Below are positions 10,301-21,908 of a DNA stretch of 64,000 nucleotides, piece after piece. How positions within the stretch are numbered: the stretch's first letter is position 1; every line of letters starts with the position of its first letter. The notes below the pieces were generated by a model. It had not been told where the DNA came from and searched no databases. It saw only the letters and a list, made by a program, of their open reading frames with translations. Where the stretch lies: assembly GCA_037178855.1 (NCBI GenBank), contig JASJZC010000007.1:6572001-6636000 (forward strand), written 5' to 3'. The DNA comes from Oscheius sp. JU75 (Eukaryota; Nematoda; Chromadorea; Rhabditida; Rhabditidae). The position numbers and the translations under genes were made by a program.

Positions 10301-12720
10301 ACCCCGACAGGAAATCGAAGGACCGAGAGGTAAGCCAGCTCAGTTTTTTTTCTTCAGTTCTCCATTTCAGGTCATTCCCGTAGCTGTCAAGAAGGTGAAA
10401 CCGTGTGCCACAGAGCGAGATCTTGTTGCTCTCGTTGGTGAGATGGAAATGTTCAAGGTTTATCGTAATAATTATCTTTGCATTTGGAAAACTTAGACGA
10501 TTGGGATGCATGACAACGTCCTCCGTCTTGTCGGCTGTTGTACCGGCGTCGGACCGCTTTACGTTGTTCTTGAGCTTTGTGAACATGGAAATCTTCGGTA
10601 GGTTTAGCCAAACTGGCGTTCACGTTTTTTTCTTTAGTGATTTCCTTCGAGCTCATCGTCCCAAAGAGGACAAACAATCAGGGCACAGAAGTGAGAATGG
10701 TCCAATTGACTACCTGGCTCCAAGAAAATCCAGCACTACACAGGTAAACACTAAATGATTGTTACAGAATCAGTATTTAGGTTCTAATCGAAAACTTGAC
10801 CCAAAGACATCTCGTCGAATTCGCTTGGCAAGTCGCCAAGGGGATGTCGTACATGGCTAGCAAAAAGGCAAATTTTTTTTTGTTTTTCAATCAAGATGGC
10901 TCAGATTGTGCATCGTGATTTGGCGGCTAGAAATGTACTTGTGGCCAGGAACTTTGTCATGAAGATTTCCGACTTTGGACTGTCTCGTGATGTTCACTAT
11001 CGGGATTACTACAGGTATACTCTGATCTTTAAATCTCATCTCAAATGAACGCCGTTAGCGCCCTACACTTTTAAAGAGACCCACTCGTAAAATGCTTTCT
11101 TTTGCAGAAAGCGCGGAAGGGAACGAATCCCGTACAAGTGGATGGCCATTGAATCTCTGGACGAGAATCAAATTTCGACAATCGAAAGTGATGTGTAAGT
11201 CGATTAAAAGGTCATCTATGAAACAGGGTTCAGGTGGTCTTTTGGTATTCTTCTGTGGGAGATAATGACCCTTGGAGGAACTCCCTACCCGACAATAGCA
11301 ATGCAGCAACTTTACAACTGCTTGAAAGCTGGATACAGGTTCGTTTTTTTTTCAAATTGTGGATAAACAAAACACAGAATGGAAGCTCCTCACAACTGTC
11401 CGGAGGAAATCTACCGTCTGATGACTGCCTGTTGGCAAGAAAGGAGAGAGAAGCGACCTTCTTTCAACATGATCGTCGACTTTTTGGAATGGATGCTCAG
11501 TGATGGTGAAACTTCTGACATTGATGTGGGTGGAACGCAAACTTTTTTACGCAATTCTTTCAAGGACTACTCTCCACGTTCTGGGGGAAGTTCAGACGAA
11601 AGAGATGTTGACGATGACACGCCCCAGTCGGAAGAAGAACAGTCTTCGAACAAGCGACGTCATCGACCTCTCTCTGCTCCAGTTAACCTACCATCAGACG
11701 TGAGATTTGTCACCTATATCTTCAAGTCAGAACGAACCCATAGAATGGCGTTAGATTCGGCGGTTAGAAGCTAATTGCTGACACCTGAATGGTGTTACTG
11801 AACTGAAAAATTCAAATATATTTCAGCCACAACATGATATTTGTGATGAAGAGGACTTGGATGAATTGCCCGAAGAGGACGCGCCAACTCTGTTGGAAAC
11901 GGATACTTTGCTTCCTTCGAGTGCGTCAAAGTATCATCAGTATTCCATTCCTCACAAGCTATTCAGACAGCATACAGGTAGGTGAAACTAACCTAGAGTT
12001 CAATAATGCCTTCAGATCCAACATCAGAAACAAAAGACCCTACCTATCTGGAACAACGTCACATCAGCTCAATAGTGGCTCCTTCGGTAGACTCTGCCAT
12101 TGGATCTCCGGCATGGCATTTGATGGACTCGCAATATTCCATTCCAACAGGTAACACATTTTTATAATTAGAAAAGTAAACACTATTTCAGACCAAGGAA
12201 AACCAGCACATTTCTATGTGAACGTAGGAACAATTGATACGACACCCAGAACCAAGTTTCCTTTCCCGCCGAACATGACAAGGTAGTGTTTTTCGTACAA
12301 GGAACAGTATTTGCTCAGGATTTCACAAAACTCCTTGGCGGACAACGTGTCTCATTTTTTCTTCAACGGAAAAACAAACCCAGCCTACCTGCCCTCTCCA
12401 AACTTCATTCTGGAACGAGAAGATTTGGTAAGAAGGTGAGAATGACCCCCAATATCCGGTAAAAGCTTTTTGTGGCAGACAATCGGAGGAGTCGTCCACA
12501 TCCTCGGGTCGAGGCAAATCCACCGAGAGCGAGGACAAAATTGTTCCTCTGTCGGATTACAGCTCGTAAGCCGATCCCAGGAAACTAGAAAATTGTCGCT
12601 TTTAGAATAACAGACTCTCACTTGCCCCTTCGGCGACTTGGCGACCGGAAAAAGTCCGATAACGAGCAGCGGAGAGATGCGGTCGGGAACCTTGTTCAGA
12701 AATTGTCGGGCAACATCTAA
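7391..12720 (+). CDS. egl-15: Fibroblast growth factor receptor tyrosine kinase
   Basis: Receptor tyrosine kinase of the single nematode FGFR family. The order is: signal peptide ([15 protein letters not shown]), Ig1 (7610-8148), an alternative-exon insert (8314-8706), Ig2 (8945-9190), Ig3 (9365-9750), a membrane span ([20 protein letters not shown], about 9843-9905), juxtamembrane, kinase. The kinase shows the glycine loop [14 protein letters not shown], the catalytic loop [13 protein letters not shown] and paired activation-loop tyrosines (YRDYYRK). A kinase insert lies near 10660-10740. The C-tail is long and Ser/Asp-rich. The final exon (12606-12720) joins in phase 2, and its GTAAGC donor overlaps a TAA, so retaining the last intron would stop after DYSS. 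FGFR signalling in nematodes controls sex-myoblast migration and fluid balance. Confidence 0.93.
8149..8313 (+). promoter_or_regulatory. Putative splicing-control intron of egl-15 (GCATG and GU-rich sites)
   Basis: The intron between the Ig1 exon and the first alternative exon holds two GCATG pentamers (8173-8177 and 8221-8225) and a GT-rich tract (8250-8264). In C. elegans, RBFOX proteins ASD-1/FOX-1 bind (U)GCAUG, and SUP-12 binds a neighbouring GU-rich site, in the equivalent intron to silence exon 5B in muscle. Matching position and motif types suggest the same control here. Neither pentamer is the full TGCATG. Confidence 0.5.
8314..8706 (+). other. egl-15: Tandem alternative exons of egl-15 (5B-like 8314-8475, 5A-like 8503-8706)
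   Basis: Both exons enter and leave in phase 1, so either can join exon 4 (ending 8148) to exon 6 (starting 8755). They are separated by only 27 nt, with a GTGAG donor and TTTGCAG acceptor. That is below a workable intron length, so the two should not be spliced to each other. The gap is a multiple of three and open, so joint inclusion with the 27 nt retained is formally possible. The first exon encodes [17 protein letters not shown] and onward; the second encodes [17 protein letters not shown] and onward. In C. elegans the 5A/5B choice sets ligand specificity (EGL-17 versus LET-756). Confidence 0.65.
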
Positions 12721-13381
12721 TTGCGTTCATTTCAACAAAAATGAAGTGGCCGCAACGGATGACACTTTTGCACTTTTTGAACAGATCCTCAACTCTGGAA
12801 TGCATATACTACTAATTGGTCTCACACTCACACGCACACTGTATATTTGTGGGTTAACAGTTTAATCCTCACAGCAGAATGAACATTTCAGTGTTCGAAG
12901 TTTCCGATAGTTTAAAGATCTATTATTCATGCTAGGAAAGACAAAGAGAGATCGCGGGGTTCATGTTCCGAAACTGGAAAAGCCGAGTTTCCTTCGTAGG
13001 TCAGCGGTTGCAAATAGAGATTAGACTCTTTACAAAACGTGTTAACTAGGTCTGGTTATGACTTTTTTGCTAAAAAAAATTCAGCAAATGTTTTGCATGA
13101 AAATTAGTCAGCATGGACAAGACTGCACGTTGATAATCAGGAATCTTTTCAAGGGTGTGAGCTGCAAAAAGTGACATCTATCCACAGACCATTTACCCGC
13201 TAAAATCTACGTCACGGCTGCGAAGATTCTAACGTTCTTTATTCCCGAACTCGTCCTTTCGACATATAAAGAGAGGCGAGTGTCCGCTGAAACACTTTTA
13301 GAATCTGAAAGCCTTCTGACCATAAAAACAGGAAGATCGAAACAGAAGCAGAAGAGATTATCAAAGATAAAATGCGCCTAG
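12721..13381. other. Intergenic, egl-15 3' flank; TATA-like element at 13265
   Basis: No coding structure was found. A TATAAA at 13265-13270 lies about 112 nt upstream of the ATG of the following small ORF and is the only promoter-like element I can point to. Confidence 0.35.
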
Positions 13382-13606
13382 ATGGAAGATCCGCATAGTC
13401 TTAGTGATCTTTATTCAATTGTCGCTGATAAAATAGCAGCCAAAACACACTTCAGTTTTCTCCGAAGAAAAGATCTTGTTCTCTTCGTGTCACCTTCAAG
13501 TCCAAGAATTGAGTGTTGCATTGAGATTGATCAAACGGACACATGCATAAAAACGTTTCGGCACTTAAATGAAGAAGTTTATAGATACGCTTATATTCCG
13601 AGATAA
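13382..13606 (+). CDS. Candidate intronless 74-aa protein, unrecognised
   Basis: An ATG-initiated open frame of 74 codons beginning MEDPHSLSDLYSIVADKIA, with mixed composition and three cysteines. It has no signal peptide, membrane span or recognised domain. A TATAAA (13265-13270) lies at a plausible distance for a promoter with a roughly 90-nt leader. No splice sites are needed, unusual among neighbours here. It could be a chance ORF; no homology was tested. Confidence 0.3.
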   Translation: MEDPHSLSDLYSIVADKIAAKTHFSFLRRKDLVLFVSPSSPRIECCIEIDQTDTCIKTFRHLNEEVYRYAYIPR

Positions 13607-14189
13607 ACTCCTATGTGGCAGGTCTTTTATTCCTGGTAGGGCTTTTCACAAAAGAAGTGTTATGATATCTCACGTTTATCCTTGCTCCTAGTCTTCTATC
13701 ATCTGTTTCAAAATCAGAGAAACGTAACACTACAGAACGCTCAACCAGGCAAAGACGGATTTAGTTGACAACTAGTAGTTATATTTGTATGGGTCAGAAA
13801 GGATGATACGCTATGAAGAATTAGTAGACCCATTTATAGTCTGTCATTAGCGTGTGCTATGTTACAAGTATGTCACCATGAAAAACTGGTACACTGATCG
13901 TCACAAAACCACACGCGAAATCAAAGTATTAACTGTTGTGGCGAAAGTGTAAATGCTTTACAGTCCCTCGACCTCATGGATCCCTCGGATCGACATCGTG
14001 TTCCTGCAATTAGAGGATTTGAGATGGACCGCCCACCTCCTCTCCTTCGAAAAACGGTAGCCGCGGGATTTTCCGTATAAATACGATTCGGCCGACGTCC
14101 GACATTCGACGCCTGGCATTGTCGTTTGTGTGTGAACTGCCGTACGGACATCTTGACTATCTGAATATTGAATTTACAGCTGATAACAG
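13607..14189. promoter_or_regulatory. Upstream region of the hedgehog-related gene; TATA at 14076
   Basis: No gene supported. A TATAAA (14076-14081) sits about 114 nt upstream of the ATG at 14190. An ATTTACAG acceptor just before the ATG indicates an untranslated first exon or trans-splicing. Confidence 0.4.
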
Positions 14190-17032
14190 ATGCGGCGGCT
14201 ATTTTTACTGGCAGCTTCTGCAGCAGTGTCATTTTCGCTTCGAGAATTTACGGACCGCGGGTCCTGTGACAGCGAATCTATTCCTTACAAAATCGCTGTC
14301 AACAGTCGAGGAAGTCCAGGTAAGCACTCTTTTATTGTGTACCTCAAAAGTACCGTACTCAAAAACATGTTTCTATCTATACTAAAACATTTTGGTTTTG
14401 TCCACCTTCGGAACATGCGTACTATTGATCAAAACTTACTTTGCTTTTGTAATTCATATCATTCTGCCACATTTTAATTCAGTTTTCATTGTTTAGACCT
14501 CTTCTGTGCGTCTCCCTCTTGTCTTGGCAACGACTACTCCAAAGGAGATAGTCGTTATTCGCGTGTCCACACTAAGGACTTTACCGTGGTCAGTAAGTGT
14601 CTTCATAAGTGCGCGACAGGGGTCATAACTCTTCTCTCAAAGGGCGCAATTAGGGGATCAGTTGTTCAAATGTAGGACGCGGCAAGTGGAGCGTGTCCAA
14701 GCTTCAAAGCTTTTGCTTCTAGACCTGTGAAGGATATCGAGAAACTGTTTGCAATGCTGAGGACCAATGGACTGGCGGTTTTATGGAATTCAGCAACGGA
14801 ACTCACGTGACGTAAGCTATTAACGGATCTGATCTTTTCGCTCACTCTCTCGCCGCCTCTTCACGCAAAACTTCAGGTTGAAAACGAAATGCTGCAGCTA
14901 TCCGGGGTTAAAACACTCCCAACCCGTTCGGACAATCGTCTTGAATCACGACGAAGAGTTTGCCGGAGGAGCTTACGGCAAAAAAGGGGAAGACATTGGC
15001 GGATTCGACCTGATCAAGGAGGTCAAGAAAAAAGTTGTACGTGGAGGGTAACCATTTTCTTTGCTCCTGGTTATAAATAACTTTCAGAGTGAAGTACGAG
15101 GTCACCGTGGTTCGAATCCCCTGTCAGTCTTCCGAAGGAGGTTACTATCTCACCTTTTCGATTTAACACTTTCTTCAGATGACTATTCCGATGACGAGAA
15201 CCAAGTTCCATCTCGTAATAAAAGACGCCTGGGCTACCACACCGACAAAGACTCCTATTACGGGTACGGGGTCGTCAATAGCAGTCAATTTTCTCATAGA
15301 TTTCCGGCTAGGTACGGACGCCGGCCTGCTTACGCGCGAGGTGCGCCTACACGGCGTCGTCCGCTCAATGCGAGAAGAAGACAAAATTTGAGACGGCTAT
15401 TGGAAGACTACTATTATGATGACTATGAAACCGACTACTACCAGCCCAGAAGGAGATTTGAAAATCTGTAACAAGCTGACAGCCACAAAGAATCACAAAG
15501 AGAGTTTAGGCGAACAAACAGGGTAAGGACTGGAAATGTATTGTGGCCTATCGCATACGAATCTCCAAAAGTTAAGCAGTATGCTGCCGAGAACACTATG
15601 GGCGAAGTTGATCCAGTCTACACTGTAGGTGTTTATTGTTTCATCTTTGATTTTAACTTTAGGGAATCGAAGAGGTTCCAACTGTGGACAGTGCTGCTGA
15701 AACTAACATGATTCTTCTGCCTGCCAGTCAAACGACCGGAACAAAAATGATTGTCCACGTACCATACGTTCAAGACAATAGCTATCAAAAAGCTGAGACT
15801 GGTCCGATTCCTCCTCCTGATACCAGCATGGTAGTGCAGCAACAGCAGACTCAAGTCACTCCCGACCTCTATCAACAGCCCATTGCTCCTGTTCAACCTG
15901 GTCCAGTTCCTCCGTCTCTCAATGTTTACCAAGTTCCTCAGAATACATATGCTGTTCCACAGAACGCTTATGTAGCACCTCCGTCCAATAATTACGGTAT
16001 CTGTTTCTCAATTAGTTTTTAAAAGTTTTTTTTTTCAGCCCAACCACCGAATGTCCAAGAACAGGAACCTCAAATTCAACAGCCTCCTCAGCAGCCTCAG
16101 CCTCAACAGCAGCAAGTCTACCAACCTGCGTATCAGCCGGCCTATCAGCCAGCCTATCAACCAGCCTACCCATCCTATCCTGCCTACCCTGGTGCAGGAT
16201 TGAACAATATCTTTGGAAACATGCAGTGCTTCAGCGGAAAGGGAGAGGTGAGGCCATAATTGACACACATCATGACTCGTTTCGAACAGGTTGAGACTAC
16301 TAAGGGAAAGAAAAAGATCGAAGATCTAGAAGTTGGGGATCTCGTGTTGACCATGGACGAGAGCATGGTTTGTGATCTGTTTCAACTTATAGTTTCCGGT
16401 TTTAGATCACTTTCGCTCCAGTAATTATGTTCCTACACAATTTGCCAAAAGAGGAAGCGATATTTGTGGAAGTCAAAACAGTAAGCAGAATTCGTCATAA
16501 TTAGGAACCTTTTTTAGCCGACCCACTCATTGGAACTGACTGAACAACATCTGATATACATTTCCGCCTGTGACAAGCCGAATGAGAATGCTCGTCTAGT
16601 TGCTGCCAAGGTGGGCTAATTTTCGGAGTAAAAATGGAAAACAAGACGCTTTAGGATGTCCTGGTGGGTGATTGTGTATCTATTTTGCTGGAAGAGAAAG
16701 GTCTAGTGCAGATGAACGTAACCGAAGTTAACAAGGTGAATAATTCAGGGACGATCTTTAAAGCTCCCACGGTTAAGGTACAAAGAAAAGGAATCTATGC
16801 TCCGCTGACGAGCACTGGAGATATTTTTGTCAATGGAATTCTGGCTTCTTGTCACTCCAATCTGGGAGTCAAGACGCTGCAGCAGACCTTCTTCTCCACG
16901 TATCGGGGAATCAGCTCATTCTTCAAGAAATACATCCCGACCGAAACTCTCAGCTATGGTCAAGACCTGCCTAACGGTGTCAGCTACCTTACCTCTGTTT
17001 TGGACCTGTTCCTCCCCCATTCCTATCTTTAG
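14190..17032 (+). CDS. Hedgehog-related protein, Wart-type N domain with C-terminal Hint (autoprocessing) domain
   Basis: Secreted precursor expected to self-cleave. A signal peptide (MRRLFLLAASAAVSF) leads into a Cys-rich Warthog/Quahog-like domain (CDSESIPYKI, FCASPSCLGNDY, CEGYRETVCN, CCSYPGLKHSQPV). A long linker follows: first Tyr/Arg/Asp-rich, then Pro/Gln-rich with four YQPA repeats (16119-16166). The Hint domain begins at the Cys of CFSGKGEV and shows IEDLEVGDLVLT, the TEQH motif (T-x-x-H of block B), VGDCV, and GILASCHSN near the end. About ten exons with consistent phases; stop at 17030-17032; AATAAA at 17356. Nematodes lack a true Hedgehog ligand and use these families in cuticle and molting biology. 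The N domain resembles wrt or qua proteins; I cannot assign the paralogue. Confidence 0.85.
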
Positions 17033-18598
17033 AGATGCTCTTGAAGCTCAACTTCTCAGCCCAAAGCGATGTAAAAACTCACTACTAACTCACTTTCGAG
17101 TCAGGCATTCCGCTTGTTTGAGCCTCATCTTGACTTTATCTTTACTGACGGCTAAACTTTTGCGTCTCGTAATCCACAGTTTCAGCTATCCCTCTAATTA
17201 ATCCTCTCTCAAGATGCGCACCACTGCGCAAGCTAAGGTCAGCATCTTCCGTTCCCAATTAACCACTCCTGACCCATATGTTGTGCATAGAGGAAACTTC
17301 CTCCTTACCTTTTTCACCCCCTGTCTGGGCCATACCAGGTGCAATCTAATAATGTAATAAATATTGAGTTCATCCCCTTTAGTCTGTGGTACTTGTTGTA
17401 AGCTCTGTTTGAACTAGAAAAACGACTTATCCGGCAAAACCAGAGTAAACTGTTAACGTTGTCTTCTTCCCTGTTTCAAACGCAGCCAATTGAAAAAGTT
17501 TGTAGAAGATCAAAATCACGTCAATCAGGGTCGACTGTGAACATTGCAGGCTGAATGTACCTCCCTGATTATGAAAAGACTATATTTGAAGAGTCTATAA
17601 GGCAGTACAACTGATTCCTGAAGCAATTCGAGACTCTTGATGACATCCCTGTTTTGAACTTTACCATGACGATCCATTAAGCTCTATGTCGGTCTAATTT
17701 ATAGTGATAATGTTTTTGCAAATCGTAGCAGTCCCAATTCTAATCCCATCTGAAATACTCCTGATCTCCAAGATTCGTGAGCCTTTTTAAGTTCTGATCC
17801 GCTGATAAAGAAGAGTTAACATTTGCAACAGAATTATAGGTCAGAGCCAACTTGAGTCCCATAACTCGTTTTATATTTTAGACTAGATCAGTGCTAATAT
17901 TGCAGACGTTCGTTTCTCTGGCTCGTCCCTTGTTTAGTAGAGAACAGTGTTGATATAATCTTGCTTTGCTCACCGAGCAGATTCGGGAAAATGAGAAGGT
18001 AATAGAGACTTATTTTTGTATTTGTCCATGTTTATACGGCCCCAATTATGTACCAAAAAGTTGTATGTTGATCGATTAGGTTTTATAGTATTAGTCATAA
18101 ACAAGGCTCGTGCTTATGAGTAAGGCGGGGAGTATAGTCAAAACTTCCAGACGCCGGGACAATTTGCTTATTCCCACAGCACGTCGTTGCTCCCTAAGAA
18201 TAGTTAAGGCTAGGTGGCGAGTAATGAGAACTTCCTTCTTCGTTCAGAGAGATTCGCTACACACGATCTTTATTCGTCCTGCAGTTTTGTGCTGACTTGA
18301 ATTATGAATGAGATAATGGCTCGGACGACTATTATGCCAATTAAATAGTTTACCAACTGCTTGCTATGGAGTCAACAAAAGTTCTTTCTTTGACGCTGCA
18401 AAATTTTTGGATTGATCATTATCATGCAAACAGATAGATTTCATAAGTCATAAGCCTCTATGAAAAACTCAAACAGGGTGGGACAATTGTTGTTAACTTG
18501 CACCCTCTTTTTTATCTTTGTGCTCTCTTAAACCATGATTTCATTTTTGAATAGGCTTATCCCTACTACATTCCTACTGACCCAGATTATAGAGAGAC
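17033..18598. other. 3' flank of the hedgehog-related gene and intergenic DNA
   Basis: Contains the AATAAA at 17356-17361. An open stretch just upstream of the next ATG (18555-18678, a second frame reading AYPYYIPTDPDYRE) overlaps the 5' end of the following candidate gene in another frame. Nothing else is supported. Confidence 0.35.
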
Positions 18599-19340
18599 AT
18601 GCTCCGATGGCACCTACTGCTTAGCTGTATCTTCAGTCTCATCTGCTCAGCGCAGTCGTTACAATACAACACTCTCTTGACCGACGGCATAGACAGTAAG
18701 TTTTTTTGTTGCTGGCCTTGGGAAGTTGCGTCAGTCACGCTGACCGCTCCCCATCAAAAGTGCCATGTGATTGTCCGCTTGACCGTTGTGCACCAGTTAC
18801 CGTGCCACTCAGTTGGCGATTCTTGCACGTATCGGGAAAAGGACAATGTCATTTGTCTCATTGCGATCAGTGGCTCAGTTTCATGAAAATAATAAATTTT
18901 CAGAAAGGTTCCGTGTGTGGCCAACAATTAGAGAGAAAAAAGAACTCGTTGAGACTGCAGATGACTTACGCCAGGCACGAGAGCGTCTAGCCAATGGTCA
19001 GATGTTGAAGCAACCACTCCTCCGATTTGATATCTTGTGGAGGAAGTTCTCCGGCAAACGGAGACCGGACTCATATTAACTCGTACAAACTACCAAATCA
19101 CCATCCCAAACTTACGGGTTGGCTGCCCCAGTAAGATCCCAGCTGACTAACATTTCCTCTTAAGTTTTTCTGCTTGTAAATCTCTGTGCTATACATATTG
19201 TTTGTTCTCCGTTGTTGCTTTATTGACTTTTTATTTTTCATCACTCGCTAACAGTAAATGGATTATATACATTGGATGGAGATCTAAGGAGCCGGTTGGA
19301 GGAAACCCGAGGCTACTATTGCAGCGTAATACTTCGTTAA
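18599..19340 (+). CDS. Candidate secreted Cys-containing protein, five exons, 154 aa
   Basis: Begins with a clear signal peptide (MLRWHLLLSCIF, then SLICSAQS) and a strong GTAAGT donor at 18696. My model uses exons 18599-18695, 18735-18847, 18904-18984, 19043-19130 and 19255-19340. All phases agree. The downstream part reads ETGLILTRTNYQITI, then NLRVGCP, INGLYTLDGDLRSRLEETR and GYYC to TAA. The first intron is only 39 nt, and the third uses weak sites (GTCTAG...GGAG), so internal exons may differ; a rival frame reads CDCPLDRCAPVTVPL. No family recognised. It is convergent with the next gene, with stop codons only 37 bp apart. Confidence 0.45.
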
Positions 19341-19377
19341 CTACTGGCAACCCGAAACGTTTGTCATGAAATGGTAG

Positions 19378-19639
19378 TTATAAGTTAGTGAATTCGCCCC
19401 AAGGGTCTTGAGGGTGTGATTGTTGCTGACAAGCAGGAGGTGCGATTGGGAGAAGATGAAACATGCTGGACCAGACAACGGGAAGAACGAAGAAACAGAT
19501 CGACCTTGAATTGTTTTACTCAGAAACACAGAAAAACTTACATGATAAATCCGGTAGCAGTTGATGCAAACTTTGCAGCCTTTTCCTGTTCCTCAAAAAT
19601 GAGACGAAGACGCTTGGCTCTGATTTCGGAAGGCTTCAT
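19378..19639 (-). CDS. Candidate 61-aa protein, two exons, unrecognised
   Basis: Exon 1 (19639-19542) starts MKPSEIRAKRLRLIFEEQ, a basic amphipathic helix-like segment, and ends in phase 2 at an ideal GTAAGT donor. The 76-nt intron ends in TCCAG. Exon 2 (19465-19378) completes an Ile codon and reads through a hydrophobic piece (MFHLLPIAPPA) to a Gln/Pro-rich end and TAA. A TTCAG acceptor precedes the ATG by six bases, consistent with trans-splicing. No domain is recognised. The good donor and coherent phase make it more likely real than chance. Confidence 0.5.
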
Positions 19640-19966
19640 GCTGTGCTGAAGTATGCTGTTGAGGGAAAGGCATTGACAGAAAGAGAGAAAAACTGAAAGG
19701 TGTTCCCCCGGCTATTGTGCCAGCAGGTTTCTCTCCCAGTAGTAAAAATTTCGCGCAACTAATTCTGATTGTGCGCTTTAAGATTGTTTGAAAGTATAAG
19801 AAGCGAATTCAGGCCACATAGAACCCCCACCATTTGATCACACGATCTTTAGGAAAAAAAAGTCAAAAAGAAATAGGACATGTGAGACACCTGTGGTGAT
19901 CGCTGCGCGTGATTGAAAACTTCTAACCATTTACGAAATTGACCTAGACTGTTCTCTTTCCGTAAG

Positions 19967-20146
19967 ATGGGACAAGTAGACAAGGCTTACTAACTGCTGT
20001 TAAATGGGTCTATCCTACAGGAAAAAAGTCCCGCGAGATCGAACAAAACCGAAATTGTAGGGGAACACTTGAAAAATCAGACCGCTCTATCTGACGACGA
20101 TTTTGACCAAGGCGGTCTTCAAAGTGCAGCAAACTTCGAATTTTAG
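19967..20146 (+). CDS. Candidate 44-aa ORF with one 45-nt intron
   Basis: A nine-base first exon (Met-Gly-Gln) ends at GTAGAC. After a 45-nt intron ending CTACAG, an exon (20021-20146) reads EKSPARSNKTEIVGEHLK, a charged region ending DDDFDQGG and NFEF, then TAG. The composition looks coding. The first exon is minimal and its donor is poor, so the exon may belong to a longer gene with unseen 5' exons. Confidence 0.28.
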
Positions 20147-21908
20147 GTGTGAGATGAAATAGTCCGGGAAAGTTGCCTTTAAGAGAGACGGACAAATGAA
20201 AATGAAAACGAATTAGGCTTACGCTTGGCAAGGAAATATAGCGAGAAAGTGTGACCAGTCTTTAAGTGGAACTGTTGTTGCTTGTTTGCTATTTTGATGG
20301 CACAATAGGAGGTGAAAACTTGGGTGAAAAGAACTAAAAATGCTAGGATGACGTTACTTTATAGAAAGGGCCGAACTGGTTTGATCAGTAACCAAACTTC
20401 GAAACAAAACAATACCAGTCTTGTTTTAAAGGAAAAAGTTGTATCTTCTGAGAATTCTATGTAGATTAAGGAGAATGATCTCGCAACTTTTGTAGCACTA
20501 TTTAGTCTGATTCGGATCCTATCCTAATTCAATCATCCAAAATGAATGGTTCTTTTGGGACTACAAAAAGTTGTAAAACGGTTCCAGGAGTGATCATTGC
20601 TTCTACTAGTGTGCTTTCTGCAGCGCCACGTCAGATACAAAGTCTCAGTGTCACTTACCGTATTTCAAGGATAGCTTGTTCCTCTGATTCTGATCTGTCG
20701 ATCTAGTAACAAGACAATCACAGAACAGAAAAAGGAAACTGAACAACTGCTAATGATCAGATGGCAAAAATTCGTTTTTCAACGAAGGCCGTTTAAATCA
20801 GTCAGATTGGTCTGAATTCAAATCGGTTTAGTACAATGAGACTCGCTGCCGCACAGTTTTACCGCGAAGCGCAATGAAAAAGCGTTCACCAGTTCTGGTG
20901 CTGTAACTTAACCCAATTGTCTGTCTACCTAGTTGTACTAAGAAGTAGAGAACGGAAAACTGTCTCGCACAAACTGCAATCCAGCTTTGATAAAGGATAT
21001 CTTGCATTTTCGTCGCAAAAACGTTGTCATTCATCACTGACAACAGTTCCCCACATTTTACACATGCAAACTCTAGACTTCGAAACCACTTGTAAAATGC
21101 AACATCATATCTGCGGAAGGGTAAAACGTCAGAAACTTTGTTTAGTATAAAAGTTACAAATGGAATAGACTGTTACTCCAGCTCTACTGAGTTTTAGTTC
21201 ATAAATATCAATGTAGAGTCAATACTAGAGGTTAAAGGTGAATAAAAGACAGACTAGTTAAGGATGGGTGCAAAAGGTAAAACTCAACCGGCTTAAATGA
21301 AAAAATCGCCGAAACTTCTCCTGTCCTTGACTTAGTGCCCCCACCCGTACCTAACCCAGATAGGTACCCTTGCCTTTTCCATTTCGCCCATGCAGGCAAT
21401 GTTCTTTGCAAAAAGCCATCCATCCTCTTAAGCACAAAAGCTCATTTAGTCCCGTTGATTTCAACGATATCTCGTCCACAATGTTCATATAAAACGTCGA
21501 CAGACATAACTGGGTGACAATTATGGGGACAGGGATAATGCGAGTAAAGAAAGAAGCTGATTTTTTTTATACAGAGCACAGTTTTGGTTCTTGTGCGGTG
21601 AGAGAGAAAGGAGATGAGAGAAGTGATATACCGGTTCAGAAACACGCAAAATTGAATGTCATAAAATACATGTCTACACTCTCGTAACCGGGTAAGCTGC
21701 ACTACAAAAGCAGAAGCTGTGAGAAGAAACTAGAATGTGCTATAGGAAGCTAACAAAACAAACAAGAAATGATTCGATGAGAGAGATTCTCCTATTTGAA
21801 GAGAATTACTAAGCGATAGAAACCAAGCGGGAATGAAACCAAAAGTGAAAACTGATTTGGGGAGTAAACGAACTGAGTTGAATGCTGATGATGCGTAGTA
21901 GAAACACT
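20147..21908. other. Intergenic, no gene seen
   Basis: Both strands were read. Open stretches at 20828-21043 and 21232-21435 (minus) lack splice context and family resemblance. The part next to 21909 is the 3' flank of the CCDC6-like gene. Confidence 0.35.

Noticed and set aside
15109-15119. GGTTCGAATCC, identical to a tRNA B-box/T-loop
   Set aside because: It lies inside a coding exon of the hedgehog-related gene (codons for T-V-V-R-I-P). I see no A box, anticodon stem or acceptor stem around it.
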